Assembly (NCBI GenBank): GCA_019090455.1
Contig: JAHRWA010000087.1
Location: 1 to 38,232, forward strand
Origin: Pseudomonadales bacterium
Lineage (GTDB): Bacteria; Pseudomonadota; Gammaproteobacteria; Pseudomonadales; DC-out160
Direction of reading: 5' to 3'
DNA: 38,232 bases
A model generated the notes under the pieces. The model ran no database searches. It saw nothing but the letters and a program-made list of their open reading frames with translations, and was not told where the DNA came from. Numbering within the stretch: position 1 is the first letter of the stretch; the number at the start of each line of letters is the position of its first letter. Positions 25,738 through 34,376 of the stretch are shown here, piece after piece. A program made the position numbers and the translations under genes.

Positions 25738-26435
25738 TTAAAGCTGCTAGAAAATTCTAGATTATGAGTTTGTTTTTTATCGTTTTGAAAGTCTCTCTCA
25801 AATATATAGTCTTTAAAATCTAAGCTCCATGTTAGCCAATCGGTGAGAACCACACGGTAGCTACTCGCGATCACGGGTGTAAAGCTTGAATTTCCCGCAA
25901 AATCCGTCATCCCAGCACCTGCGAATAAATAGATACTTGAGTGAAATTTGTGTTTTCTGCCATAGAATGATTTTCCTGGGAAAAGGTTGTAACCCATCAT
26001 TATATTGTAATGAACAAACTCCCGATCACTGTCTTTCAGAAGTGATCGGGCTGCAAGTTTCTCAGCAGTCACCCTACCCACATCAGTCTGTAAGAAATTG
26101 AATTGCAATAGCGTTCTATTCATCAAATGATATGACGCTGTAAGCCCGTGTATCACATGGGGGCTGAATTCTTCGACAGCTAACGTTCCAGTAAAGAGTC
26201 CCACCTCAAAGGACTCCGTATCAATTGCGGCTTCGTGTATTTCTCTTTGCTCTATGGCGGGGTCGATGATCATAATCGGTTGTATGGCTGAAGGTGCATC
26301 TGCTTCAGCTGAGACGGCGTTAGAAGAAGTCAGCATAGGAAAAGCGGAAAATAAAATACTAAACGGAATAGCCAAATTAGATTTTAGCAGATTTGATTTT
26401 TTCTGAATTTGTTTTGTCTTATGTCTTGTCTTCAT
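25725..26435 (-). CDS. Outer-membrane beta-barrel domain protein (paralogue)
   Basis: A 236-residue paralogue of the convergent gene. A long basic n-region (MKTRHKTKQIQKK) and hydrophobic core end near VSA-EA (about residue 43), then a short Pro/Ile-rich segment, then the barrel: SFEVGLFTGTLAVEEFSP, GLTASYHLMNRTLLQFNFLQTDVG, HYNIMMGYNLFPGKSF, YLFAGAGMTDFAGNSSFTPV, and FSSSFNFLF ending in Phe. The order of motifs is the same as at 25134-25721 (ELGVTTGIISVDDF, GYNVMAGE, VAGVGNTDFGG). The ATG at 26435 was chosen because AGGA lies seven bases upstream; one at 26480 would add 15 residues before the signal peptide. Confidence 0.72.
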   Translation of the reverse strand: MKTRHKTKQIQKKSNLLKSNLAIPFSILFSAFPMLTSSNAVSAEADAPSAIQPIMIIDPAIEQREIHEAAIDTESFEVGLFTGTLAVEEFSPHVIHGLTASYHLMNRTLLQFNFLQTDVGRVTAEKLAARSLLKDSDREFVHYNIMMGYNLFPGKSFYGRKHKFHSSIYLFAGAGMTDFAGNSSFTPVIASSYRVVLTDWLTWSLDFKDYIFERDFQNDKKQTHNLEFSSSFNFLF

Positions 26436-26924
26436 TTTGATTCCTGTAGCCGCGTTAATAATCGTAGCCTCTACTTTCATTATAAATTCGAAATAAAATA
26501 TTGTGCTATGCTTTTTACCATAGTTGCTAAATTATTTTAATCGAATGGTTTAAGTCTTTGAATGGATCAGCGTTATCAGAAAAATAAATAATGCAATATA
26601 GAAATATTTTTTAATAGGCGATTTGAACCTGCATTTAAAGGCTGTATTGGCTCAAATGTAGAAGTCATACATTAGGCTGTCGATACGAATTACGAATTGG
26701 TTCGCAATACTTCAATTTACATAGTTGAAGTATGTGAACGCGTTATAGTTTTTGAAATTAAATTAACTCTAGCGGTAAAAAATAAAAGATACTTGTTGTG
26801 CTTAAAGGGATACTGAATTAACAAGCCTAAAGTAGCTAAGTAAAAAAGATTTAACTGTTGGTCTACAAGGATGTGGAAATGCAGGGATAGTGACAGATAA
26901 GTTTGAGTTGTGGAGGCGTTTTAC
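26436..26924. other. 489-base AT-rich divergent intergenic region
   Basis: No gene is seen here. It separates the minus-strand barrel gene from the plus-strand envelope operon, so it must hold promoters for both. A weak candidate on the plus strand is TTGAAA at 26752 with TAAAAA at 26776. The only clear structure is the dyad at 26707-26733. Confidence 0.6.
26707..26733. promoter_or_regulatory. Inverted repeat in the promoter region of the envelope operon
   Basis: ATACTTCAA and TTGAAGTAT are a perfect 9-bp inverted repeat separated by nine bases, a spacing suited to a dimeric regulator binding two faces one turn and a half apart, or to a small hairpin. It lies about 190 bases upstream of the first gene. 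Confidence 0.4.
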
Positions 26925-27515
26925 GTGCAGATGAGATGTAGTACGAAAGAGCTTGTAGTTGCCATATTCACTTTGTTTCTATTGATCGTTAACGGTACGG
27001 CGTATGGAGCGAAGTCTGATAAATCGAAAGCCGATAAAGCGGATCAGTCTAGTTCGCAATCTGCCGCTATCGTTAAGAAAGTTTCTAAAGAAATACAAGT
27101 TCTAAAGAAAAATGTCGTTGCCTTGAATAAGGATCTTCGCGTTATTGAAGAAGCGCTACTCTTCCCATCTGGTACAAAATATACCGTCTTTTTATCGTTG
27201 GACTCGGGCCAGTTTTTTACGCTAGAGAGCGTTAAGCTAAAGATAGATAAAAAGTTGGTCACTAGTCATGTTTATTCCAATCGCCAAAGAAGTGCACTTT
27301 CACGTGGTGGCGTTCAAAAATTACATGTGACTAATCTCAGTGAAGGAAAGCACAGCATTACGGCATTTTTTACCGGGTTAGGGCCGGATGGTCGTCCCTA
27401 TAAACGTGCGACGACAGTTGATTTTGATAAAGGTCGAGGTAGTCAATTTGTTGAATTGGCTGTCAGTGATGATGAATCAATTAAAGAGCCTGTTTTCACA
27501 GTGAAGCAGTGGTGA
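26925..27515 (+). CDS. Periplasmic coiled-coil protein of the envelope cluster
   Basis: Unrecognised as a named family. The 196-residue protein has a signal peptide (hydrophobic core VVAIFTLFLLIVNGTAYG, cleavage near residue 28), a Lys/Asp/Ser-rich linker, a short coiled coil (about residues 47-80, IVKKVSKEIQVLKKNVVALN) and a beta-rich C-terminal domain (YTVFLSLDSGQFFTLESVKL through LSEGKHSITAFFTG) that reads like an immunoglobulin-type fold. It is thus periplasmic. The start is put at GTG 26925, eight bases after GGAGG; ATG 26931 is possible. It is the first gene of the operon that leads to the ExbBD/TonB-like proteins and overlaps the next gene by seven bases. Confidence 0.65.
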   Translation: MQMRCSTKELVVAIFTLFLLIVNGTAYGAKSDKSKADKADQSSSQSAAIVKKVSKEIQVLKKNVVALNKDLRVIEEALLFPSGTKYTVFLSLDSGQFFTLESVKLKIDKKLVTSHVYSNRQRSALSRGGVQKLHVTNLSEGKHSITAFFTGLGPDGRPYKRATTVDFDKGRGSQFVELAVSDDESIKEPVFTVKQW

Positions 27516-29233
27516 GACAAGTGAAGAAAAGGTTGGCTTGGCCTATATCCTTATTGCTGACATCTCTCTTGATGGCCTTGTCTTTGATTGGTTCAACGAC
27601 GACTCAGGCAAAATCACTAAAAGATTTGGAGTTTGGGGTAATTCTCTACGATTACTACCAACGTGATTATTTTTCCGCGCTAGTTGAGTATGAAACCATA
27701 CTGGCAACGGGGAATAGCCTCAAGGATGACGATGCGGCCGAGGTGCTACAGGGCGGAATGTTATTGTCTTATGGTTTGGCAGAGGATTCAGAGAAAATAT
27801 TCAGCACCCTTCTGACTGAGGCGAATGAGGAGGAGGTCCGAAATCGTGCTTGGTACTATCTTGCTCAAATGTATTATCAGCGAGTGGAGTTGGGTAAAGC
27901 GAGTGCTGCATTAATTAAGATTAAGGGGAAATTGGACAACGATATACGGTTGCAATATCACTATCTGTCGATGTTGATCAATATGAATAGTCAGCATCTT
28001 GATGTCGTGCAGGACTATCTTGATAGATCATCAGGTACCACGCAATTGAAGCCCTTCTTGGCATTTAATCTTGCGATTAATCAAGCGAAAGCGGGTGATT
28101 TGGATAATGCCTATGATAACTTAATTCACGTTGCTAACTATTCTAACCGTATCACTGTGGGTAAGGCCGAGTTATTGGCGCTAGCGGATAGAGCGAGGCA
28201 TGCCTTAGCGCTGTTAGCTATGGAGAGTGGGGATATGCATACCGCTTGGTCTCATTTGAAAACTATACGCACAAAAGGGCTGTATTCTAATCGCGCTTTG
28301 CTGACCTATGGTTGGAACGCAATTGAAATAAAAAAATATGATTCTGCCATTCCGGCTTTAAAAATTCTTTCGGAACGATCTATTAGTTTGCCTGAAGTGC
28401 AAGAGGCAAAAGTGTTGTTAGCTCATATTTACGAATTACAAGGCGATAAAAGAGGTGCACTTAAAGAATATATTCTAGCGATTAAGGCTTATGAGAAGGG
28501 CTTATCTTCGCTAAAAGATACGAGAATATCCATCGCCAAGACCGATGTGCCAGAGGAGTTTGTGAGTAACTTAGAGGCGATAATGGATGATTCAGATTGG
28601 TATGGGACACAACCCTCGGTGGATTACGACAACCTAACGCCATTTTTATTGGACTTATTATCAAGCCATTCGTTTCAGGAGTCACTTAGGGAATTAGGCG
28701 ATCTATACGCTATACGAAAAAACCTTCTACATTGGCAAGAACAGAAACGACAACATAATATTATTTTGAATAATAAAGCACTGACGTGGTCAAGCAAGAC
28801 GATTCAGCAAAAGGTGAGTGCCAAGGTTCAAAGGTATGATCAATATTATGATCAAAGCCTAGAGTTAAAATTACATACTCAAACACTGGATCTGGATGAT
28901 CAAAAGCGATTCGATAGTATTTTGAACGTCACCAGTAGTACTTTATCTTCCATAAATGAACATCTAGATATACTGGGTGAGGTTAAAGCCCCGTACTTGC
29001 AACCTTCAAAATACCGTGATGATGTCAAAAAAGTACATCTGCGAGCGAATAAGGCGTTGGTTAAAACAAACAGCTATATCGCCCAATTAGAAACGGTAGT
29101 GAGGAATGTGGTGAGTCAAGAATTAGATCAACACGAAGACCGAATAAAATATTATTCGGCTCAAGCGCGTTTAGCGAGAGCACGATTATATGACGAAACA
29201 TTAAATACATTAGAAGTCACCAGAGGCCAATAA
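27509..29233 (+). CDS. Exported TPR-like repeat protein
   Basis: A 574-residue protein with a signal peptide (cleaved near TQA-KS, residue 34) and a helical-repeat N-terminal half. Paired-helix repeats of TPR type are visible at about 45-330, for example ARHALALLAMESGDMHTAWSHL, and SAIPALKILSERSISLPEVQ followed by KVLLAHIYELQGDKRGALKE. The C-terminal third is long-helical and charged (residues about 400-560), perhaps coiled coil. It should lie in the periplasm and act as a scaffold. It starts on GTG (27509 or 27512) overlapping the upstream stop, so the two are translationally coupled. Its partner candidates are the lipoproteins and motor proteins downstream. Confidence 0.7.
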   Translation: MVRQVKKRLAWPISLLLTSLLMALSLIGSTTTQAKSLKDLEFGVILYDYYQRDYFSALVEYETILATGNSLKDDDAAEVLQGGMLLSYGLAEDSEKIFSTLLTEANEEEVRNRAWYYLAQMYYQRVELGKASAALIKIKGKLDNDIRLQYHYLSMLINMNSQHLDVVQDYLDRSSGTTQLKPFLAFNLAINQAKAGDLDNAYDNLIHVANYSNRITVGKAELLALADRARHALALLAMESGDMHTAWSHLKTIRTKGLYSNRALLTYGWNAIEIKKYDSAIPALKILSERSISLPEVQEAKVLLAHIYELQGDKRGALKEYILAIKAYEKGLSSLKDTRISIAKTDVPEEFVSNLEAIMDDSDWYGTQPSVDYDNLTPFLLDLLSSHSFQESLRELGDLYAIRKNLLHWQEQKRQHNIILNNKALTWSSKTIQQKVSAKVQRYDQYYDQSLELKLHTQTLDLDDQKRFDSILNVTSSTLSSINEHLDILGEVKAPYLQPSKYRDDVKKVHLRANKALVKTNSYIAQLETVVRNVVSQELDQHEDRIKYYSAQARLARARLYDETLNTLEVTRGQ

Positions 29234-29365
29234 CCCTCTGCTGTTAGCGCATAAGAGGAGACTCAAATGTTAATGGGTTTTCGATGATAGTCGATGTTTC
29301 TAGTGGTGGTGCGGCATTTTTATAAACGCCATTGAATAATAAATTTGGAAGTTTTATTCATTAAA

Positions 29366-29419
29366 GACAGAGTTAGTATGAACAATAGAATTAGTATGAA
29401 AAATAGAGTGAGCATGAAA
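29366..29419 (+). repeat. Triplicated 18-bp start-site unit
   Basis: Three tandem 18-bp units (29366-29383, 29384-29401, 29402-29419) each carry an AGA-rich ribosome-binding-like stretch and an in-frame ATG (29378, 29396, 29414). The encoded pattern is R-V/I-S-M repeated three times. See the lipoprotein gene for the choice of start. Confidence 0.7.
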
Positions 29420-32344
29420 AAAATAGTAAGGGTGTCATTGTACTGCATCTTATCGAGCCTAATGGTGGGTTGTGGGCTGTTTTCTGATAAGGGCACGATA
29501 GGGCGCTTACAAAAAGTAGAGAAGGATAAAACGGATTTAAGTTTTAAAAACCTAAATCACAAGAAAGTTCGGAAAGAATACCAAGAGTTACTTGATCTAG
29601 TCGATGACGATTATCTGAAGGAACAAATAAAGCGACGAGTCGCTGAAGTCTATATGATTGAGAGTGATGAAAATCAAACTAAGCTCTCTGCAAAACCCAG
29701 TAAAAGCTACTATACCGAAGCGATTAAGTCTTACAGTGATATTCTAGAAAAGTATCCTAACTCCCCTGATAATGCAGAAGTCCTGTACCAGCTCGCGAAA
29801 GCCTATGATATGGAAGGTCAGCAAGATGATGCGTTGTTGATGCTGAAGCAACTGACTTCTCGTCATTCAAAATATCCTCATATCGCAGAAGTCTATTTTC
29901 GAATGGGCGATATCTATTTCAACAATAGTAAATACAGCGAGGCCAATAAGGCATATAAAGCTGTGACGGATTATAAAATCAAGAAGCTGATTATTAATGC
30001 CCACTATATGTTGGGGTGGTCTCAGTACAAGCAAGGTGACTATTATGCAAGTTTGGCTTCCTTTTCAGTTGCGTTAGCCGAATTGGTTGAGAAGAGTCGC
30101 AGGGAGGGTTCTCTCAATAATGTCGAAAAACCTCTCGTTAAAGATACGCTGCATTCCATGACATTGGCATTGGTCAATATTGGAGGAGCGGAAGAGATCC
30201 GAAGTATAAAGCGTCTGAAAAAGAAAGACTTCATTTGGATGGTCTACGAGGATTTGGGAGACTTCTATCTGGAGAAAGAGCGTTATGAGGATTCTGCCAA
30301 CACTTATCGAATGTTTGTCACGGGCCATACCGCTTCACCCATGGCGCATAAATTACATAGCAAGCTGATAAACGCTTATATAAAGGGAGGGTTTCCACAA
30401 CAAGCTCTGCCCGAAAAACAGCGTTTTATTGAGTACTATGGTTTGCATTCACGATTTAATGGCAAGGGAAAAGGAATTGATAGTATTCGTGAAGAGGTAA
30501 AAGGGGATCTTAAACAGTATATCGATGAGTTAGCTAAGCACTACCATCATGAGGGGCAGGTGGGACAGAAGGCGCTAGCAAAAATAAAGCCGAAAAAAGG
30601 TGCGAAGAAGCTTAGTAAAAAACAGACTAAGAAATACCGTAAATTGGACCAGAAGATGATTGCCCAATTTGGAAAAGCGGCACAGTTTTATCAGGAATAT
30701 GTGGAAACATTCCCTAAAGATCCGATGGTCGCCGACATTACTTATTTGGAGGCTGAGGCAGAGTACGCGGCCAGATTGTACGATAAAGCGATAATAAATT
30801 ATGAAAAAGTCGCCTACAAATTAGCGTCTTCTAAAAAGGCAAAAGGTAAAAGTAAGAGTAAAGCGGGGAAGAAGAGTCATCGTAAAGCCGATGCGGGTTA
30901 TGCCGCTATTTTATCTTACCGGTCCTATGTTAAGGCATTAAAAGAAAAACTGTCGGATGACCACTCGTCAGTGAAAAAAGTGCAACAAAAAGCGGTGGAG
31001 AGTATGTTGCGCTTCGCAAAACATTTTCACCAGGATAAGCGTTCCACTGCTGTGCTGACGAGTGCCGCTGAGTACCTATTTGGATTGGATCAATACGATA
31101 AAGCGATTAAGGTTTCTGTTGCATTAATGAATAGCAATAAGGCGCTTGATAAAACCTTAAGAAAAACCGCACTTGGCATTGTCGCCCACTCTTATTTTAA
31201 ACAAGAAAAATATTCTGATGCCGAGGATCATTATAAAAAGCAAAGGTTGTTAGTGGCACCGAACGGTAAGGAGTATCGTCAAATAACGGAGCGCCTTGCA
31301 GCGGCTATTTACAAAAAGACGGAGATTATGATTGCGGGTGGACAGAAACTAGAGGCAGTGGAACAGCTCTTGTCGCTTAAGAGCATTGCGCCTAAATCCC
31401 CTACTCGTGTAACAGCACAATTTGATGCTGCGACACTATTGCTCGAGCTAAAATTATGGGCGCGTGCGATTACCGAATTAGAAGCTTTGAAAAGGGGATA
31501 CCCCAAACATAAGTTGGCCGTTGAATTTCCTCGAAAATTGGCGTTTGCGTATGAAAAAACGGAAAACTGGCCAAAGGCGGCGATGCACTATCTTGGGCTG
31601 TATAAAAACGATCCCGATAAAGCCATCCAGCAAGACGCGCTATTTTTGTCTGCGGGATACTTTGAAAAGGATGGGCAATACGAAAATGCGATTACTCATT
31701 TCAAACAATATGCACATCAATATGAATTACCCTTCGATAATCGAATGGAAGCAAGGCATCAGTTAGCATTAATTTACAAAAAAACGAATGATAAAACACG
31801 CCACCTCTATTGGTTACGCCGAATTATCGATGGCGACAAAAAGGGAGGGGATCTACGAACTGAACGTAGTCGATGGTTGGGAGCATGGGCCAATATTCAG
31901 TACGGGGATTATTTCGCTTGGGAATTCAACCGTCGAAAACTGAGGCAGCCTCTTGCAAAGAGCTTACCGAAGAAAAATAAATTACTTCAGGATGCCACCA
32001 CACGATACGAAAAGGCGGCTTCGTATCGAATACTTGAATTCGTCACCATGGCCAGCTACAAAATTGGTGGCCTGTATGAGCGCTTTGCTAAGGATTTGTT
32101 CCAGTCCCCTAAGCCCGCGGGTTTAAGTCAGTCAGACAGTCAATTGTATGCCAGCATTATTCAAGAGCAGGCAGATCCGTTTTTGTCGTTAGCGGCTGAT
32201 ATTCACCTCGGTAATATCGGGCGCGCGTGGGATGGAGAGTATAATCAATGGATCGGGCAAAGCTTTGGTGCCATGTCTCGATTGTCACCTGCTCGATACG
32301 GTAAATCAGAAATGGAGGCCAATTATGGAGACGAAATATTATAA
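29414..32344 (+). CDS. Large TPR-repeat lipoprotein
   Basis: A 976-residue protein built mostly of TPR-like repeats. Starting at ATG 29414 gives a textbook lipoprotein signal (MKKIVRVSLYCILSSLMVGC, modified Cys20), with Gly at +2, so the outer membrane is the likely site. Repeats are clear at about 90-230 (YYTEAIKSYSDILEKYPNSP, EVLYQLAKAYDMEGQQDDAL, EVYFRMGDIYFNNSKYSEA) and through the C-terminal half (YLFGLDQYDKAIKV, AHSYFKQEKYSDAEDHY). Two Lys-rich insertions near residues 395-415 and 475-495 interrupt them. Two further in-frame ATGs lie upstream (29378, 29396). In the Myxococcus Agl-Glt machine a TPR lipoprotein (GltE/AglT) holds an equivalent place. It overlaps the next gene by 20 bases. 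Confidence 0.75.
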   Translation: MKKIVRVSLYCILSSLMVGCGLFSDKGTIGRLQKVEKDKTDLSFKNLNHKKVRKEYQELLDLVDDDYLKEQIKRRVAEVYMIESDENQTKLSAKPSKSYYTEAIKSYSDILEKYPNSPDNAEVLYQLAKAYDMEGQQDDALLMLKQLTSRHSKYPHIAEVYFRMGDIYFNNSKYSEANKAYKAVTDYKIKKLIINAHYMLGWSQYKQGDYYASLASFSVALAELVEKSRREGSLNNVEKPLVKDTLHSMTLALVNIGGAEEIRSIKRLKKKDFIWMVYEDLGDFYLEKERYEDSANTYRMFVTGHTASPMAHKLHSKLINAYIKGGFPQQALPEKQRFIEYYGLHSRFNGKGKGIDSIREEVKGDLKQYIDELAKHYHHEGQVGQKALAKIKPKKGAKKLSKKQTKKYRKLDQKMIAQFGKAAQFYQEYVETFPKDPMVADITYLEAEAEYAARLYDKAIINYEKVAYKLASSKKAKGKSKSKAGKKSHRKADAGYAAILSYRSYVKALKEKLSDDHSSVKKVQQKAVESMLRFAKHFHQDKRSTAVLTSAAEYLFGLDQYDKAIKVSVALMNSNKALDKTLRKTALGIVAHSYFKQEKYSDAEDHYKKQRLLVAPNGKEYRQITERLAAAIYKKTEIMIAGGQKLEAVEQLLSLKSIAPKSPTRVTAQFDAATLLLELKLWARAITELEALKRGYPKHKLAVEFPRKLAFAYEKTENWPKAAMHYLGLYKNDPDKAIQQDALFLSAGYFEKDGQYENAITHFKQYAHQYELPFDNRMEARHQLALIYKKTNDKTRHLYWLRRIIDGDKKGGDLRTERSRWLGAWANIQYGDYFAWEFNRRKLRQPLAKSLPKKNKLLQDATTRYEKAASYRILEFVTMASYKIGGLYERFAKDLFQSPKPAGLSQSDSQLYASIIQEQADPFLSLAADIHLGNIGRAWDGEYNQWIGQSFGAMSRLSPARYGKSEMEANYGDEIL

Positions 32345-33176
32345 GAATTTTGGGTTGATCTTAGTCTTTGGGTTGAACTTGATTTTGGCGCTGGGTCTTA
32401 GCGGTTGTGCTAGCGTAGGCGGAGACAAACCATCAAAAGAAGCTAGAGTAACGGGAAAAAGCAAATCACTAAAAGGCGCTAAGAGGAATGAAAAGGCTGC
32501 TCCTGTTGCGGTAAAAAAATATCTGGCTATGCCTACGACGCAGTATATTCCGAAGCAATCAACAAACGAAGCAGGCATCCCCGTTCCTTATGCATCGATG
32601 ATAAACCCCTATTTGACCAACAAGAGAGTTATCGAGCAAGGCTCAGTTTTATTGTTTATAAAAGCGAGACGCGCCTATAAAGCCAACAAGCTTGCAGAAG
32701 CCGCAACCGTGCTAACAGAGCTAACGAAAAAAGACGCTAGCCTAGCAGGCCCTTGGGTAATGTTGGGGAAAATAGCGCTACGCAAAGAGAAATACAAAAA
32801 AGCGGAATCCTCCTTTTCGAGAGCGCTAAAAATCAATAAGAATAATGTAAACGCTTACATTGGATTGGCAACCGCCCAAAGGTGGTTGGGAAAATATGTT
32901 CTAGCTCAGAATACTTATGCTAATGCCTTGGCGGTCTGGAAAGATTTCCCGGAGGCGCATCATAATTTGGCCGTTGTCTATGACATTTATTTGAACCAGC
33001 CTTTAAAGGCTTTACAGCATATGGAAGCGTATCAGTTCTTAACGAAAGGTCGTAACAAGAAAGCCAATGCATCCTTAGCTGAACTCAAGCAGAGAACAGG
33101 CGTGAACAAGAGTTATATTTCAGCTCAAGCAGAGAGTAAGGCGAGCGAAAAGAATGTCGCCACTAGTGATCGTTAG
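32325..33176 (+). CDS. TPR-repeat lipoprotein
   Basis: A 283-residue lipoprotein. The signal is METKYYKNFGLILVFGLNL continuing to LGLSGC, with modified Cys28 and Ala at +2, predicting outer-membrane sorting. After a basic/Ser-rich linker it has TPRs at about residues 120-235 (ARRAYKANKLAEAATVLTEL, AGPWVMLGKIALRKEKYKKA, VNAYIGLATAQRWLGKYVLA, PEAHHNLAVVYDIYLNQP). The ATG at 32325 has GGAGG six bases upstream and overlaps the end of the large lipoprotein gene. It likely pairs with that protein as part of the periplasm-facing outer-membrane assembly. Confidence 0.78.
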   Translation: METKYYKNFGLILVFGLNLILALGLSGCASVGGDKPSKEARVTGKSKSLKGAKRNEKAAPVAVKKYLAMPTTQYIPKQSTNEAGIPVPYASMINPYLTNKRVIEQGSVLLFIKARRAYKANKLAEAATVLTELTKKDASLAGPWVMLGKIALRKEKYKKAESSFSRALKINKNNVNAYIGLATAQRWLGKYVLAQNTYANALAVWKDFPEAHHNLAVVYDIYLNQPLKALQHMEAYQFLTKGRNKKANASLAELKQRTGVNKSYISAQAESKASEKNVATSDR

Positions 33177-33241
33177 TCGAAGCCTAGACAAAAGTAATGA
33201 GCATAAATCGATATTGGTAGATATGAGATGGACATAAAAAG

Positions 33242-33529
33242 ATGAGCATCAATAGAGGATTAAACCTGATTTTTCTGAGTATTATCAGTGTGGCGTCATC
33301 TGCTTATGCCGCAGACGGGCCGATAAAATTAGAGAGCACCTTCGTTGGTGATAAGGAGCAACCCCCTGTGAGTTACTTTATACCATGGCAAGGGGTGGCT
33401 GTATCTGATCGACTTTATCGAAAAATCGATGGGCGACTGGATAATACTTTAGCGCCTGTGGATCGAGATGTATTAATACGTTCTATGCGGGTGTATAGCG
33501 ACATGAATGTAGAATCAGTTCAACAGTAA
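33242..33529 (+). CDS. Small periplasmic protein of the envelope cluster
   Basis: Unrecognised 95-residue protein. A signal peptide (MSINRGLNLIFLSIISVASS, cleavage after AYA near residue 23) precedes a 72-residue mature part with ESTFVGDKEQPPVSYFIPWQ, DGRLDNTLAPVDRDVLIRSM and no Cys. GGA lies nine bases before the ATG at 33242. It sits between the TPR lipoprotein and the ExbB-like gene, on the same strand with short gaps, so it is probably a component of the same complex. Confidence 0.65.
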   Translation: MSINRGLNLIFLSIISVASSAYAADGPIKLESTFVGDKEQPPVSYFIPWQGVAVSDRLYRKIDGRLDNTLAPVDRDVLIRSMRVYSDMNVESVQQ

Positions 33530-33583
33530 TAACTTTAAATTTTTACAATAATCACAACCACTTTTTTTAGAGGGCAAACCATA

Positions 33584-34273
33584 ATGGATATTTATAGCGT
33601 AGTCGTACAGTTTTTTCAGGAAGGTGGATTGTTTATCTATCCCATTGGCTTGGTGCTCACTATCGGTTTAGCTATCAGTATCGAGCGTTGGCTATTCCTA
33701 TTAAAGGAGAAGGATAAAAACGTCAGAGCATTTGATCAGTTCTTGCCGCTATTGCGGACCAATGATCACGATAAGATGACTCGATTTACGCGTGACGATA
33801 AAGCGGCTGTTTCACGAATAATCGGTTGTGGCTTGGATATGATGACAGTATCAAAAAAACGAACTGACGTCGAGCATGCTATGAGTGAAGGGGTTTTGGA
33901 AGCGTTACCTAATTTAGAGCAACGCACGGGCTATCTTGCAATGCTGGCAAACGTTGCCACCCTTTTGGGGTTGTTAGGTACGATTGTTGGATTGATTGCG
34001 GCTTTCTCTGCCGTGGCTAATGCCGATCCAGCAGAGAAGTCTGCACTATTATCATCATCCATATCTGTTGCCATGAACACCACGGCGTTTGGATTAATCG
34101 TGGCTATTCCCTTATTGGTAATGCACACGGTTTTACAAAACCGAACCTCAGCGATTGTGGGTAGTTTGGAGATGGCGGGTGTTAAATTTCTCAATGTGAT
34201 GACACTGAATCGTGCTTTAAAATCTGATGGCGAAAGTGCTCCTGCTGAGTCGGATGATGTTGCTGAGACTTAA
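33584..34273 (+). CDS. MotA/TolQ/ExbB-family proton channel
   Basis: A 229-residue inner-membrane protein with the TolQ/ExbB layout: helix one at about 14-36, a cytoplasmic loop, helix two at about 117-143 (LAMLANVATLLGLLGTIVGL) and helix three at about 158-182 (SVAMNTTAFGLIVAIPLLVM). The LLGTxxGL and Thr-containing third-helix motifs line the proton path in this family. It forms a pentamer round an ExbD dimer and turns the proton gradient into motion. GAGGG precedes the ATG at 33584. Two ExbD-like genes and a TonB-like gene follow. Sequence alone does not say whether it is more like ExbB, TolQ or AglR. Confidence 0.93.
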   Translation: MDIYSVVVQFFQEGGLFIYPIGLVLTIGLAISIERWLFLLKEKDKNVRAFDQFLPLLRTNDHDKMTRFTRDDKAAVSRIIGCGLDMMTVSKKRTDVEHAMSEGVLEALPNLEQRTGYLAMLANVATLLGLLGTIVGLIAAFSAVANADPAEKSALLSSSISVAMNTTAFGLIVAIPLLVMHTVLQNRTSAIVGSLEMAGVKFLNVMTLNRALKSDGESAPAESDDVAET

Positions 34274-34376
34274 GATCGATTCTAACAGGTGTTCCTGACA
34301 GGTAATAGGAGCGAACAGCTTGTCGTTCTGATGTGTCGCTAAATGTAGTTAATATTAAGTTAAGTGAGTGGTAGCA

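Noticed and set aside
26752..26781. TTGAAA and TAAAAA with 18-base spacing as promoter of the envelope operon
   Set aside because: The -10 is poor and such pairs are common in this AT-rich stretch; kept only as a remark.
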